A stretch of DNA of 64,000 bases from Pandoraea faecigallinarum (GCF_001029105.3 NZ_CP011807.3:1240001-1304000), one strand, 5' to 3'. Shown: positions 41,342 through 51,095, counted from the stretch's first letter. Numbers and translations are program-made. Notes: a model not told the origin generated them from the letters alone.

Positions 41342-42142
41342 ATGAAGACACATGTGAGCGAAGTCTTGCGCGACGACAGCTTGCTCGACGAGGGATTGGT
41401 CACGCTCACGTTGTCCAATCCCGGCAAGCTCAATGCCATTTCGGTGACGATGTGGCAGGCGCTGCGCACCCATGTGCAGGCGCTCGACGGCGACGCGCGC
41501 GTGCGGGCGATCGTGCTTCGCGGCGCGCAGGGCAACTTCGCCGCCGGCGCCGATATCGAGGAATTTCCCGCCGAACGCGGCAGTTACGACACGCTGCGCC
41601 GCTACCACGGGGAGGTGATCGGTCCGACACTCGATGCACTGGCGCGCTGCCGGCATCCAAGCGTGGCGCTGATCGAGGGCGTGTGCGTGGGCGGTGGACT
41701 GGAGATCGCCGCGCATTGCGACCTGCGCATCGCCGCGGCGGGCGCGCGTTTCGGGGTGCCCATCAACAAGCTCGGTTTTCCGATGGCGCCGGGGGAATTG
41801 CGCGGTGTGCTGGCGTTGGCCGGGCGCGCGCTCACGCTGGAAATCCTGCTCGAAGGCCGCGTGTTCGGTGCAGCCGAGGCGAAGGAGAAGGGATTGCTCA
41901 CGCGTGTCGTCGACGACGAAGGCGTGGAAGAAGCCGGCTACACTTGCGCCCGGCGCATCGCCGCCGGCGCGCCGCTTGCCGCGCAACTGAACAAGTGGCT
42001 GATTGCCCGGCTGGCGTCGAGCGTGCCGCCGCTGTCCGAAGCCGAGTGGCAAATGGCGTTCTCCTATTGGGACTCGCACGATCACCGTGAGGGGGTGGCC
42101 GCGTTCCTCGAGAAACGTCCCCCCGACTTCCGGGGACGCTAA
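41342..42142 (+). CDS. Enoyl-CoA hydratase/isomerase family protein in the malonate operon
   Basis: 266 residues of the crotonase fold: LTLSNPGKLNAISVTMWQAL, the oxyanion-hole segment GAQGNFAAGADIEEF, and VCVGGGLEIAAHCDLRIAA-AGARFGVP. A Gly-Gly-Gly-Leu-Glu region carries one of the usual catalytic glutamates. It lies between matA and matB, 18 bases after matA, so it is co-transcribed. Malonate breakdown through MatB and MatA does not need a hydratase, so its real substrate is open; it could handle a CoA-thioester by-product. Confidence 0.85.
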   Translation: MKTHVSEVLRDDSLLDEGLVTLTLSNPGKLNAISVTMWQALRTHVQALDGDARVRAIVLRGAQGNFAAGADIEEFPAERGSYDTLRRYHGEVIGPTLDALARCRHPSVALIEGVCVGGGLEIAAHCDLRIAAAGARFGVPINKLGFPMAPGELRGVLALAGRALTLEILLEGRVFGAAEAKEKGLLTRVVDDEGVEEAGYTCARRIAAGAPLAAQLNKWLIARLASSVPPLSEAEWQMAFSYWDSHDHREGVAAFLEKRPPDFRGR

Positions 42143-42204
42143 GCGCCGCGTGCACTGCCCCTTTTTTTGCCGACACCTCCATTGTTCTGAATCCGGTTCT
42201 GTTT

Positions 42205-43737
42205 ATGACGCAAGACGCCAACCTCTACCGACTCTTTGCCGAACGTTTTCCTGCCGACAAGACGGCCTGCGCCATCGAGACACCCGACGGGCTCTATTAC
42301 AGTTGGGACGACCTTGAGCGCGCCAGTGCACGTATCGCGAATCTGCTCGCAAGCCTGGACCTGACGCCGGGCGCTCGCGTGGCGGTGCAGGTCGAGAAGT
42401 CGCCCGAGGCGCTGTTGCTGTATCTCGCCACGCTGCGCGCGGGGCTCGTCTACCTGCCGCTCAATACCGCCTATCGCGAAGCCGAGATCGCGTATTTCGT
42501 GGAGAACGCGGAGCCGGATGTCGTGGTATGCAGCCCGTCGAATTTCGGCTGGGTGTCGAAAATCGCCTTCACCAACGGTGCGAAGCACGTCTATACGTTG
42601 GGCGACGACCGCACGGGCTCGCTGATCGAGCGCGCCGCGTGGTTCGGCGACACCTTCGAGACGGTGCCGCGGGCACCGGACGACCTCGCGGCCATCCTTT
42701 ACACGTCGGGCACGACCGGACGCAGCAAGGGGGCGATGCTCTCGCATGGCAATCTGGCGAGCAATACGCGCGTGCTGCACGCGTTCTGGGGCTGGGGCGA
42801 GCGCGAGGGCGGTGACGTGCTGCTGCACGCGCTGCCGATCTTCCACGTGCACGGGTTATTCGTGGCGAGCCATGCGGCGCTGTACTCGGGCAGCAAGATG
42901 ATCTGGCTGTCGAAGTTCGAGGCGCGTGAAGTGCTGCATCAACTGCCGCGTGCCACGGTCTTCATGGGGGTGCCGACGTATTATGTCCGCCTGCTCGCGG
43001 AGCCGGGCCTGGATCGGGAGGTATGCCGTCATGTGCGCCTGTTCATTTCCGGCTCCGCACCGTTGTTGCGCGAGACGTTCGACGCGTTCCGGGAGCGCAC
43101 GGGCCACACGATTCTCGAGCGCTATGGCATGTCGGAGACCGTGATGCTCGTGTCCAATCCGTATCACGGCGACGCGGCGAAGGTGCGTCGTGCCGGCACG
43201 GTCGGTGTGCCGCTGCCGGAAGTGTCGGTGCGTGTCGTCGGCGACGACGGCCGCCCGAGCGCGCAAGGCGACATCGGTCACATTCAGGTCAAGGGGCCGA
43301 ACGTGTTCGCCGGATATTGGCGCATGCCGGAGAAGACAGCGGAGGAATTTACCGACGACGGTTTCTTCAAGACGGGCGACGTCGGAAAGTTCGACGAAGA
43401 CGGGTACGTGCATATCGTCGGGCGCTCCAAGGATCTCATCATCTCCGGCGGTTACAACGTCTACCCGAAGGAAATCGAAGGCTTCATCGACGAGATGGAC
43501 GGCGTGGCCGAGTCGGCGGTGATCGGCGTGCCGCATCCCGATTTCGGCGAAGCGGTCGTCGCCGTCATCGTGCCGCGCGACGGCGCGCAGGCCCCCGACG
43601 AGCGCACCGTGATCGACGCGCTCAAGCAACGCATCGCCAATTTCAAAGTGCCCAAGCGGGTGCACGTCGTGAACGAATTGCCTCGCAACACGATGGGCAA
43701 GGTGCAGAAGAACCTGCTGCGGGACCGGTTCAAATAA
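42205..43737 (+). CDS. matB: Malonyl-CoA synthetase
   Basis: 510 residues of the acyl-activating enzyme family. The ATP-binding motif ILYTSGTTGRSKGAMLSHGN, the HALPIFHVHGLFV segment, ERYGMSETVMLVSNPY and the A8 motif GRSKDLIISGGYNVYPKEIE are present, and the C-terminal catalytic Lys sits in PRNTMGKVQKNLLR. MatB makes malonyl-CoA from malonate, CoA and ATP. With MatA this turns malonate into acetyl-CoA for growth. It is the last gene of the operon, followed by a strong hairpin terminator. Confidence 0.94.
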   Translation: MTQDANLYRLFAERFPADKTACAIETPDGLYYSWDDLERASARIANLLASLDLTPGARVAVQVEKSPEALLLYLATLRAGLVYLPLNTAYREAEIAYFVENAEPDVVVCSPSNFGWVSKIAFTNGAKHVYTLGDDRTGSLIERAAWFGDTFETVPRAPDDLAAILYTSGTTGRSKGAMLSHGNLASNTRVLHAFWGWGEREGGDVLLHALPIFHVHGLFVASHAALYSGSKMIWLSKFEAREVLHQLPRATVFMGVPTYYVRLLAEPGLDREVCRHVRLFISGSAPLLRETFDAFRERTGHTILERYGMSETVMLVSNPYHGDAAKVRRAGTVGVPLPEVSVRVVGDDGRPSAQGDIGHIQVKGPNVFAGYWRMPEKTAEEFTDDGFFKTGDVGKFDEDGYVHIVGRSKDLIISGGYNVYPKEIEGFIDEMDGVAESAVIGVPHPDFGEAVVAVIVPRDGAQAPDERTVIDALKQRIANFKVPKRVHVVNELPRNTMGKVQKNLLRDRFK

Positions 43738-43862
43738 CGGCGTGGTATCCCGTTGAGACGGGCCGCGACGCGTTGCCGCATGACGGCGCGCGGGCATGCG
43801 ACGATGTGTCGCGACGATAGGGGTGCGTCGTTGCCGTCTCGCGACAGCGCGATGCCGACCAT

Positions 43863-43901
43863 AAAAAATGCCGCCTTTTCGACATTTCGAGGCGGCATTT
43901 T
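43863..43901. terminator. Bidirectional rho-independent terminator
   Basis: AAAATGCCGCCT at 43865-43876 pairs with AGGCGGCATTTT at 43890-43901, flanked by an A run and a T run. It serves matB on the plus strand and the convergent SIMPL-domain gene on the minus strand. Confidence 0.9.
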
Positions 43902-43946
43902 CGTGGGGGCTTGTAACATCGTCCGCGCGCGGCGGACGATGACGCG

Positions 43947-44654
43947 TTACTTCATCTGCACCGTGCCCGAGACCGTCACGGTCACTTGCGTCTTGCCGCC
44001 TTCGAGTTGCATCGGCGGTGCCGCGTCGGCGCTTGCGCTCATGGCCATCGCCTTCATGGCGTACGGGCGCGGCATGACCGGCGCGTTCGTGCCGACCTGT
44101 ACCTGACGGATTGTGTAGCCGCTATAGCCGAACGCCTTCACGTTGTTCTGCGCCTGATCGCGAAATGCCTGAATGGCCTGATGGGTCAACTCGGCCTGGG
44201 TCTTCTCCTGCGCTTCGCGCGAGAGCGAGAAGGACACGCCGTCCATTTGCATCGAGTCCGAAATCTGGCTGGCCAGACGCGACGCTGCGCCGAAATCCTT
44301 CGACTTCATTTGCAATTCGGTGCGGCCACGCCACGCCGTGATCTTGCCGTCGCGATTGGTCGTCGGATAGAGCGAGACGTTGCCCGTCTGCACTTCGACG
44401 ACGCTTTGGCTCTTCGCGACGGACATCGCCTTGTTAGCCTTTTGCGTGAGGTTGCGCGACACGGTCGCGGCATCCGGGCCCTGCTCCTGTGCCGACATGG
44501 TGATGTGAACGGTGTCCTGTTCGACCTCCTTCGTGGCGTGGGCCTCGAGACCCAGTACGCCCGAGAGCTGGCGGTTCGACTCGTCGCCCGATTGCGCGTA
44601 GGCGGCGTTGGCGGCAGTCGCGATCAACAGAGCAGCGGCGAGAGACTTGCGCAT
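43947..44654 (-). CDS. Periplasmic SIMPL-domain (DUF541) protein
   Basis: 235 residues with an AAGGA site before the ATG at 44654. A signal peptide (MRKSLAAALLIATAANAAYA) leads into the SIMPL domain: GVLGLEAHATKEVEQDTVHI, LTQKANKAMSVAKSQS, VSLYPTTNRDGKITAWRGRT and the C-terminal KTQVTVTVSGTVQMK strand. SIMPL proteins form periplasmic ring assemblies (BP26, YggE) of uncertain function, linked to oxidative stress in E. coli. A Met/Ala-rich loop (MPRPYAMKAMAMSASADA) is notable. Confidence 0.9.
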   Translation of the reverse strand: MRKSLAAALLIATAANAAYAQSGDESNRQLSGVLGLEAHATKEVEQDTVHITMSAQEQGPDAATVSRNLTQKANKAMSVAKSQSVVEVQTGNVSLYPTTNRDGKITAWRGRTELQMKSKDFGAASRLASQISDSMQMDGVSFSLSREAQEKTQAELTHQAIQAFRDQAQNNVKAFGYSGYTIRQVQVGTNAPVMPRPYAMKAMAMSASADAAPPMQLEGGKTQVTVTVSGTVQMK

Positions 44655-44809
44655 AGTGTTGTCCTTTTTCGAATGTGAGTTCGCATCTTGGCGGCGAACG
44701 TTTGACCGGCTGCCGGCATCAGCAGTGGGTACGCACTATGCGTGTGCCGGCAACGTTATACAGACGCTATCGCAACAAATTTGGTTCCCTGAGGGACCCT
44801 TCCTGCATT

Positions 44810-45280
44810 TCATGCTCTAAGTAAGTGCTTGCTGATGAATTTCCAATGTTCAGGGGCAACCGGGGTGATGGACAGGCGGTTGCCGCGGGCGAGAACCAAC
44901 ATGCCGTCAAGTTCCGGCGTCGCACGCATTTCCGTGAGCGGCACGAGCCGTGTCTTGCGATCGAGCTTGACGTCCACGAGCAACCACCGCGGTGCGTCGG
45001 GCCGCGATTTGGGATCGAAGTACGGACTCTTTGGGTCGAACTGCGTAGGATCGGGGTAGGGGGCTGAGGCAACGGTTGCGAGTCCCGCAATGCCGGGGAC
45101 TGCGCAACTCGAATGGTAGAAGAGTACGCCGTCACCCACGCGCATGTCGTCGCGCATGAAATTACGCGCCTGATAGTTGCGTACGCCTGTCCAGGGCAGC
45201 GTCTGATGTTTGGCGTTGGCGAGGTCGTCGATACTCGCTTCATCGGGTTCGGACTTCATCAGCCAGTAGCGTTGCGTCAT
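44810..45280 (-). CDS. EVE-domain protein
   Basis: 156 residues. The start RYWLMKSEPDEASIDDLA, WTGVRNYQARNFMRDDM-R and VGDGVLFYHSSCAVPGIAGL are the hallmark of EVE (PUA-like) domains related to thymocyte nuclear protein 1, which bind modified bases in DNA or RNA. It stands alone, as is usual for housekeeping EVE proteins in beta-proteobacteria. The exact ligand is unknown. Confidence 0.93.
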   Translation of the reverse strand: MTQRYWLMKSEPDEASIDDLANAKHQTLPWTGVRNYQARNFMRDDMRVGDGVLFYHSSCAVPGIAGLATVASAPYPDPTQFDPKSPYFDPKSRPDAPRWLLVDVKLDRKTRLVPLTEMRATPELDGMLVLARGNRLSITPVAPEHWKFISKHLLRA

Positions 45281-45477
45281 GACGTTTCAATATTGGGTTG
45301 GCTTTAGATGGAGGTAACGCGGGCAAACGTCGCTCAAAAGACCGGAAGGCGGAGGCATTTGTCACAGAATGTTTGCCGCACTGCGATATTGGGCCAATTC
45401 CTATACTATGCCTTTGTGACCTTTGCGTGACGTTTCATCGACATGTTCAACCGCCTATGCCGATAGGAGAGTGAGTC

Positions 45478-46266
45478 ATGGCAGCAGAGCCGTCTGTTCG
45501 TAGCAACGCGTTCATCTTTTATTCTCTCGCCACGGTGTCGTTCATCGAGACCAGTGTCCCGGAATTCGTCTCCACGCTCAATCAGATGTATGGTGAGGAC
45601 GACGAAATGCGCGTCTGGCTTCAGGAAACCTGGCTGCCCGAGGAGGTCGAGCACGGGCGGCTTGCCAAGGACTATATCGCGCGCGTCTGGCCGGAGTTCG
45701 AGTGGCAAGCGGCCTACGATGCGTTTCTGGCGCGCTACAAACCCCGCTGTGACGTGCAATATATGCGGCCCTCGCTCGCGCTCGAGGCGTTGTCGCGATG
45801 CGTCACGGAGACGCAGACGGCCATGATCTACCGCTGCCTCGAATCGTATATGCCGGTCGAGGAACTCAAGCAGATGATGCACAAGCTCAGCAGCGAGGAG
45901 GTCGGTCACTACCGGTATTTTCGCAAGACCTTCGACCGGTACAACGCTGTCGAGCAGCACGGCGTCATCAGCCGGTTGCGCACCATGGTGGCGCGCAGCG
46001 AGCTGGTCCGTGACGAGGACATCGCGTTCGCCTTCGAGCCGCTCAACAACTTCTGGCGCTCGCCGCCGCCGTTCGAGACGATGACGTGGGAGGCATTTCT
46101 CGAGATGTCGGGCGACATCATGAAGCGGTACATGCCGGTGGAGGCCGCAACGCGCATGATGTTCAAGCCGCTGGAGACCGGCTCGTGGTGGCGGGACCGT
46201 CCGGTCAAGGCGCTGATGTCCTTCATGGTGAAGCGCCAGTATCCCCAGTTGGGAAGCGAGGCCTGA
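45478..46266 (+). CDS. Ferritin-like di-iron protein of unknown function
   Basis: 262 residues, with AGGAGAG before the ATG at 45478. It is largely helical and carries two carboxylate-His motifs, PEEVEHGRLAKDY (about residues 58-70) and SSEEVGHYRYFRKTF (about 140-154), plus Glu residues in the first helices (FIETSVPEF) that could complete a di-iron site as in ferritin-like or acyl-ACP desaturase-like four-helix bundles. It is a single-gene unit ending at a strong terminator. An oxidase or hydroxylase role is inferred only. Confidence 0.75.
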   Translation: MAAEPSVRSNAFIFYSLATVSFIETSVPEFVSTLNQMYGEDDEMRVWLQETWLPEEVEHGRLAKDYIARVWPEFEWQAAYDAFLARYKPRCDVQYMRPSLALEALSRCVTETQTAMIYRCLESYMPVEELKQMMHKLSSEEVGHYRYFRKTFDRYNAVEQHGVISRLRTMVARSELVRDEDIAFAFEPLNNFWRSPPPFETMTWEAFLEMSGDIMKRYMPVEAATRMMFKPLETGSWWRDRPVKALMSFMVKRQYPQLGSEA

Positions 46267-46313
46267 GGGCATCCTGTCGGACGCCCTTTGCACGGCCAGT
46301 GTGCGACAGGCGT

Positions 46314-46342
46314 AAAAAAACCCCGCCGAGGCGGGGTTTTTT
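46314..46342. terminator. Bidirectional rho-independent terminator
   Basis: Seven A bases, CCCCGC at 46321-46326, loop CGAG, GCGGGG at 46331-46336 and six T bases. It lies between the convergent ferritin-like gene and the OmpA-like gene and works for both. Confidence 0.95.
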
Positions 46343-46360
46343 CGTAGTCGGCGAACCGTA

Positions 46361-47029
46361 TTACTTGTTCGTGCCGACGACTTCGACTTCCACGCGACGA
46401 TCCGGTGCCAGGCACTTGATCAGCTGAGCGCGGTTCTTCTGGTTGCAACCCGTCGTGACCGGGTTACGCTTGCCCTTGCCTTCGGTGTACACGCGGTTGG
46501 CTTCGACGCCCTTGCTGACCAGGTAAGCCTTCACAGCTTGCGCACGGCGCAGCGACAGACGGTCGTTGTACTTGTCCGAACCGATGCGGTCGGTGTAGCC
46601 CGTAGCAACCACGACTTCCAGGTTCAGGGCCTGGACCTTGCCAGCCAGGTCGTCCAGCTTCTGCTTGCCTTCCGGCTTCAGGACAGCCTTGTCGAAGTCG
46701 AACAGTGCGTCAGCCTGGTACGTGACCTTTTGCGAGACCGGAGCCACCGGAGCGACCGGAGCCGGTGCCGGAGCCGGTGCCTGGGCGATGATCGAGCCAT
46801 CGCACTTGGCGTTGGCCGTGGCCGGGGTCCAGTAGGCATCGCGCCAGCACAGTTCGTCCGAGCCGTTCTTCCAAACCCACTCGCCGCTGCCGTTCACCCA
46901 GTTGTCGTTGACGGCTTGCTTCGAGGCCGCGATCGGGCCCGGAGCGGTCTGGACGTAGTTTTGGGCCATAGCCGAAGCAGCCATCACTGCGGTAGCTGCA
47001 ACGATCGCGAGCTTAGCGAATTTATTCAT
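46361..47029 (-). CDS. OmpA-family outer-membrane protein
   Basis: 222 residues with GAGGAG just before the ATG at 47029. A signal peptide (FAKLAIVAATAVMAASAMAQ) is followed by a short region with ELCWRDAYWTP, a Pro/Ala hinge (APAPAPAPVAPVAPV), and the C-terminal peptidoglycan-binding OmpA domain (ALFDFDKAVLKPEGKQKLDD, VATGYTDRIGSDKYNDRLSL, RRAQAVKAYL, APDRRVEVEV). There is no full eight-strand barrel, so it is the short OmpA type common in Burkholderiales upstream of gyrA. Two Cys in the last 30 residues may form a disulfide. Confidence 0.93.
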   Translation of the reverse strand: MNKFAKLAIVAATAVMAASAMAQNYVQTAPGPIAASKQAVNDNWVNGSGEWVWKNGSDELCWRDAYWTPATANAKCDGSIIAQAPAPAPAPVAPVAPVSQKVTYQADALFDFDKAVLKPEGKQKLDDLAGKVQALNLEVVVATGYTDRIGSDKYNDRLSLRRAQAVKAYLVSKGVEANRVYTEGKGKRNPVTTGCNQKNRAQLIKCLAPDRRVEVEVVGTNK

Positions 47030-47440
47030 ATTTCTCCTCTCGAAATGAGATTACCGCAGGTTTACTGCGAGCCTAGACGACAGAACCAAAGTCTTACATC
47101 GCTCGAAGTATAACATCGGCAAGTGCGCGAAAGCATGGCCCATGCACTTCGAATAATGTCTAACTTATGCCACGGCATTTTGCCATAGCGATTCAGACGG
47201 TCGCGAGAAAAACCCTAGCTTTGCCGCCCGTCGTGGCGCAGTTGTGGTTTGAGCGCAACACCTTTTGAGGCCCCTCGCCAACCGTTCCATTTCTTTCCGT
47301 TGTTTGGCGTTTTGGCGTGCCAGACATCTCTTGTGCATCGCATCACGCGCGTTTCGGATGCCAATGACGGGCATGTTAGAATCGCACGATCATATCGCCG
47401 GCAGCCGCCTATCGCGATTAGGGCTTGATAGACACGGATA
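47030..47440. other. Divergent promoter region of ompA-like gene and gyrA
   Basis: 411 bp with no supported gene; a 69-codon minus-strand frame at 47165-47374 lacks gene features. TAGAAT at 47377-47382 is a candidate -10 for gyrA, 59 bases before its start. The region next to the OmpA-like start should hold its promoter. Confidence 0.45.
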
Positions 47441-50062
47441 ATGGATCAGTTCGCCAAAGAAACTCTCCCGATTTCGCTCGAAGAAGAAATGCGGCGGTCG
47501 TACCTCGATTACGCCATGAGCGTGATCGTCGGCCGCGCTTTGCCGGATGTGCGCGATGGCCTGAAGCCAGTTCACCGCCGCGCGCTGTTCGCCATGCACG
47601 AGCTGAACAACGACTGGAACCGTGCTTACAAGAAGTCGGCACGTATCGTCGGTGACGTCATCGGTAAATACCACCCGCACGGCGACGCCTCGGTGTACGA
47701 CACCATTGTTCGCATGGCACAGCCGTTCTCGCTGCGTTACATGCTGGTCGACGGCCAGGGTAACTTCGGCTCGGTCGACGGCGACAACGCCGCCGCCATG
47801 CGATACACCGAAGTTCGTATGGCCAAGATCGGCCACGAACTGCTCGCGGACATCGACAAGGAAACCGTCGACTTCGGTCCGAACTACGACGGCAGCGAAA
47901 AGGAACCGCTGATTCTGCCGGCGCGCATTCCGAACCTGTTGCTCAACGGTTCGTCGGGGATCGCGGTCGGTATGGCGACCAACATTCCGCCGCATAACCT
48001 CAACGAAGTCGTTGAGGGCTGCCTGTACGTGCTCAAGAACCCGGAAGCGACGGTCGACGAACTGATCGAGATCATTCCGGCGCCGGACTTCCCGACGGCC
48101 GGCATCATCTACGGTATCTCCGGCGTGCGCGAAGGCTATCGCACCGGTCGAGGCCGTGTGGTGATGCGCGCCAAGACTCACTTCGAAGACATCGATCGCG
48201 GCCAGCGCGTGGCGATCATCGTCGACGAACTGCCTTATCAGGTGAACAAGCGCTCACTGCTCGAACGTATTGCGGAACTCGTCAACGAGAAGCGTCTGGA
48301 AGGTATTTCGGACATTCGCGACGAATCCGACAAGAGCGGCATGCGTGTCGTGATCGAACTCAAGCGCGGCGAAGTGCCGGAGGTTGTGCTGAACAATCTC
48401 TATAAGCACACGCAATTGCAGGATACGTTCGGCATGAACATGGTGGCGCTGGTCGACGGCCAGCCCAAGCTGCTGAACCTGCGCGAAATGCTGGTCCACT
48501 TCCTGGCACACCGCCGCGAAGTGATTACTCGTCGCACCATCTACGAACTGCGCCGTGCCCGCGAACGTGGCCACGTGCTCGAAGGTCTGGCAGTCGCGCT
48601 GGCTAACATCGACGACTTCATCGCGATCATCAAGGCCGCTCCGACGCCGCCGCTCGCGAAGGCCGCGTTGATGGAGAAGTCCTGGGATTCGGCGGTCGTG
48701 CGCGAGATGCTGGCACGTGCCGAGAGCGAAACGCAGGGCGGCCTGGCCGCCTACCGACCGGACGGGCTCGACGCCGCGGTCGGTGTGCAGCCGGACGGCC
48801 TCTATCGTCTGTCGGAGACGCAGGCTCAGGAAATCCTGCAGATGCGTCTGCAACGCCTGACCGGCCTGGAACAGGACAAGATCGTCTCCGAGTATAAGGA
48901 AGTGATGGCGCAGATTGCCGACCTGCTCGACATTCTGGCCAGCCCGCCGCGCGTGACGGCGATCATCAGCGAAGAGCTGACGGCCGTGCGCGCCGAGTTC
49001 GGAGACGCACGCCGCTCGACCATCGAACACAACGCTACGGAACTCGATACCGAAGACCTCATCACGCCGCAGGACATGGTCGTGACGCTGTCGCACTCGG
49101 GTTACATCAAATCGATGCCGCTCTCGGAGTACCGCGCCCAGAAGCGTGGCGGCCGGGGCAAGCAGGCCGCGGCGACGAAGGACGACGACTGGATCGACAC
49201 GCTGTTCATTGCGAACACGCACGACACGATCCTGTGCTTCTCGAACCGCGGTCGCGTGTATTGGATCAAGGTTTATGAGGTGCCGCAGGGTTCGCGGAAC
49301 TCGCGTGGCCGTCCGATCGTCAATATGTTCCCGTTGCAGGAAGGCGAGAAGATCAACGTGGTGCTGCCGGTCAAGGAGTACACGGAAGATCGCTTCGTGT
49401 TCATGGCAACGAGCTTGGGGACGGTCAAGAAGACGCCGCTCGCGGCCTTCAGCCGTCCGCTCAAGAAGGGCATCATCGCCGTGAATCTGGACGACGGCGA
49501 CGTGCTGATCGGTGCGGCCATTACCGACGGCGCTCACGACGTCATGCTGTTCTCCGACGCGGGCAAGGCGGTGCGCTTCGACGAGAACGACGTGCGTCCG
49601 ATGGGGCGCGAGGCGCGTGGCGTTCGCGGCATGCAGCTCGAAGACGGCCAAACGGTGATTGCGCTGCTGGTCGCCGAGAACGAGCAGCAATCGGTGCTTA
49701 CGGCGACTTTGAACGGCTACGGCAAACGCACGTCGATCACCGAATATACCCGCCACGGCCGTGGCACTAAGGGTATGATTGCGATCCAGACGAGCGAGCG
49801 CAACGGCCGTGTGGTCGCGGCAACGCTGGTTGAGCCGGATGATGAGATCATGCTGATCACGACCGGCGGGGTGCTGATCCGCACGCGTGTCTCCGAGATT
49901 CGCGAAATGGGCCGGGCCACGCAGGGGGTGACACTGATAAGCCTGGATGAAGGCACGACGCTCTCGGGCCTGCAGCGCATCGTCGAGTCCGATGCCGAAG
50001 TCGCCGAAAACGGTGACGCGCAGAGTGACGACGAAGCGCCAGAGACGGGTGTCACGGAGTGA
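47441..50062 (+). CDS. gyrA: DNA gyrase subunit A
   Basis: 873 residues. Winged-helix/tower breakage-reunion domain with the catalytic Tyr122 in [13 protein letters not shown], followed by six C-terminal beta-propeller blades and the GyrA-box QKRGGRGKQ, which allows DNA wrapping and negative supercoiling. The tail is acidic. The quinolone region reads [15 protein letters not shown]: position 83 (E. coli numbering, codon 47687-47689) is Ala, where E. coli has Ser, while Asp87 is kept. Ala here is the natural state in mycobacteria and lowers quinolone sensitivity. Stands as its own unit. Confidence 0.99.
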   Translation: MDQFAKETLPISLEEEMRRSYLDYAMSVIVGRALPDVRDGLKPVHRRALFAMHELNNDWNRAYKKSARIVGDVIGKYHPHGDASVYDTIVRMAQPFSLRYMLVDGQGNFGSVDGDNAAAMRYTEVRMAKIGHELLADIDKETVDFGPNYDGSEKEPLILPARIPNLLLNGSSGIAVGMATNIPPHNLNEVVEGCLYVLKNPEATVDELIEIIPAPDFPTAGIIYGISGVREGYRTGRGRVVMRAKTHFEDIDRGQRVAIIVDELPYQVNKRSLLERIAELVNEKRLEGISDIRDESDKSGMRVVIELKRGEVPEVVLNNLYKHTQLQDTFGMNMVALVDGQPKLLNLREMLVHFLAHRREVITRRTIYELRRARERGHVLEGLAVALANIDDFIAIIKAAPTPPLAKAALMEKSWDSAVVREMLARAESETQGGLAAYRPDGLDAAVGVQPDGLYRLSETQAQEILQMRLQRLTGLEQDKIVSEYKEVMAQIADLLDILASPPRVTAIISEELTAVRAEFGDARRSTIEHNATELDTEDLITPQDMVVTLSHSGYIKSMPLSEYRAQKRGGRGKQAAATKDDDWIDTLFIANTHDTILCFSNRGRVYWIKVYEVPQGSRNSRGRPIVNMFPLQEGEKINVVLPVKEYTEDRFVFMATSLGTVKKTPLAAFSRPLKKGIIAVNLDDGDVLIGAAITDGAHDVMLFSDAGKAVRFDENDVRPMGREARGVRGMQLEDGQTVIALLVAENEQQSVLTATLNGYGKRTSITEYTRHGRGTKGMIAIQTSERNGRVVAATLVEPDDEIMLITTGGVLIRTRVSEIREMGRATQGVTLISLDEGTTLSGLQRIVESDAEVAENGDAQSDDEAPETGVTE

Positions 50063-50203
50063 TACCGGCGTAACTCGATGTAATCTAGGGGCGCATTGCC
50101 CTGAAAAGCCAGTAGAATCTGGCCCGATGCAGTGAAGTGCCCAGGCGAGGATGCATCTATTTATCGTCGGCGAAAGCCGACGGACTTTGGAGTGACTATT
50201 ACT

Positions 50204-50791
50204 ATGCAACGCAACGTCAAGAAGTGGATGTGGCTGCTGCTCGCAGCACCGGCAATGGCAATGGCTCAGCAGAGCGCTCCGCTTGACGCGGACAAGAAGG
50301 CAGCGATCAAGGAGTTGCTGGAAGCCATCGACGCAAACAAGCTTGTCCAGGCTATCGGCGAAGGCGCGCAACAGCAAGCCAAGCAACTGGCCCCGCAAGT
50401 GCTTGAGCGCCAACTGGTCGAAAACAAGACGTTGAGCGACGCCCAGAAGCAAGCGATCGTGCCGACCCTGCAGCAGAACTCGGTGCAGAAGCTGGTTGAC
50501 GGCGCCGGCAAGGTGTTCACGACCGACGCGTTCAAGAACGACGCGGTGCAAGCGCAGTACACTGCATACGGCAAGAACTACACGACGGACGAAATCAAGG
50601 GTCTGACGGCGTTCTACAAGAGCCCGGTCGGCCAGAAGTACATCAAGGTGCAGGACCAGGTCGGCCAGGAAGTGGTTGGCGGTCTAATGCAGAAGTACAT
50701 GCCGCAATCGATCGACGCGACCAGCAAGCAAGCTGACGCCGAAATCGCCGCGGCTGCCAAATCGGCCCCGAAGGCGCCGGCCAAGAAGTAA
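50204..50791 (+). CDS. DUF2059 family exported protein
   Basis: 195 residues from the ATG at 50204 with GGAG about 11 bases upstream. The signal peptide (KKWMWLLLAAPAMAMAQ) is followed by helical sequence; the C-terminal half AQYTAYGKNYTTDEIKGLTA-FYKSPVGQKYIK is the DUF2059 signature. The tail is Ala/Lys/Pro-rich (KSAPKAPAKK). It lies between gyrA and serC, as in other Burkholderiales. Function unknown. Confidence 0.88.
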   Translation: MQRNVKKWMWLLLAAPAMAMAQQSAPLDADKKAAIKELLEAIDANKLVQAIGEGAQQQAKQLAPQVLERQLVENKTLSDAQKQAIVPTLQQNSVQKLVDGAGKVFTTDAFKNDAVQAQYTAYGKNYTTDEIKGLTAFYKSPVGQKYIKVQDQVGQEVVGGLMQKYMPQSIDATSKQADAEIAAAAKSAPKAPAKK

Positions 50792-51095
50792 TTTCGGCCG
50801 ATCCCGCAGGGATTGACCGGTAATGGCCGTTTGCGAGACATCGCGAACGGCCATTTTGCATTGTTGGGCCTGGACGGCAGAGGCCGTTCGGAATATTCCA
50901 GGAAGCGATCGTCCCATGCCCTAATTGCGCCGAACGCCCGCACGTCAGGGCGAACTGGCGGTATAGTTGGTCTTTGCCGCCGCCGCTCAACCGGGATAGC
51001 CCGGTCAATCGCGAGTCCTCGCAAGATGTGAAACGCAAGCCGCACGGGTCGATGTCCGCCGGCTTGCGTTTCACTTTTACTGCTGCAAAACCAAT
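50792..51095. other. Terminator and promoter region before serC
   Basis: 304 bp holding the hairpin at 50822-50857 and, further on, TATAGT at 50962-50967 as a possible -10 for the serC run. A second inverted pair (AAACGCAAGCCG near 51031 and CGGCTTGCGTTT near 51060) could form a hairpin in the serC leader. No gene is supported. Confidence 0.45.
50822..50857 (+). terminator. Terminator hairpin after the DUF2059 gene
   Basis: AATGGCCGTT at 50822-50831 pairs with AACGGCCATT at 50846-50855, with extra stem bases inside (GCG/CGC) and T-rich sequence after it. Confidence 0.8.

Noticed and set aside
47165-47374. Minus-strand frame of 69 codons before gyrA
   Set aside because: Composition and position suggest promoter DNA; no ribosome binding site or similarity pattern.
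48254-50551. Long minus-strand open frame opposite gyrA (and similar ones opposite rpsA, cysH/cysD and cysN)
   Set aside because: High-GC codon bias leaves antisense frames open; the plus-strand genes are certain, and the antisense products are Arg/His-rich with no motif or ribosome site.
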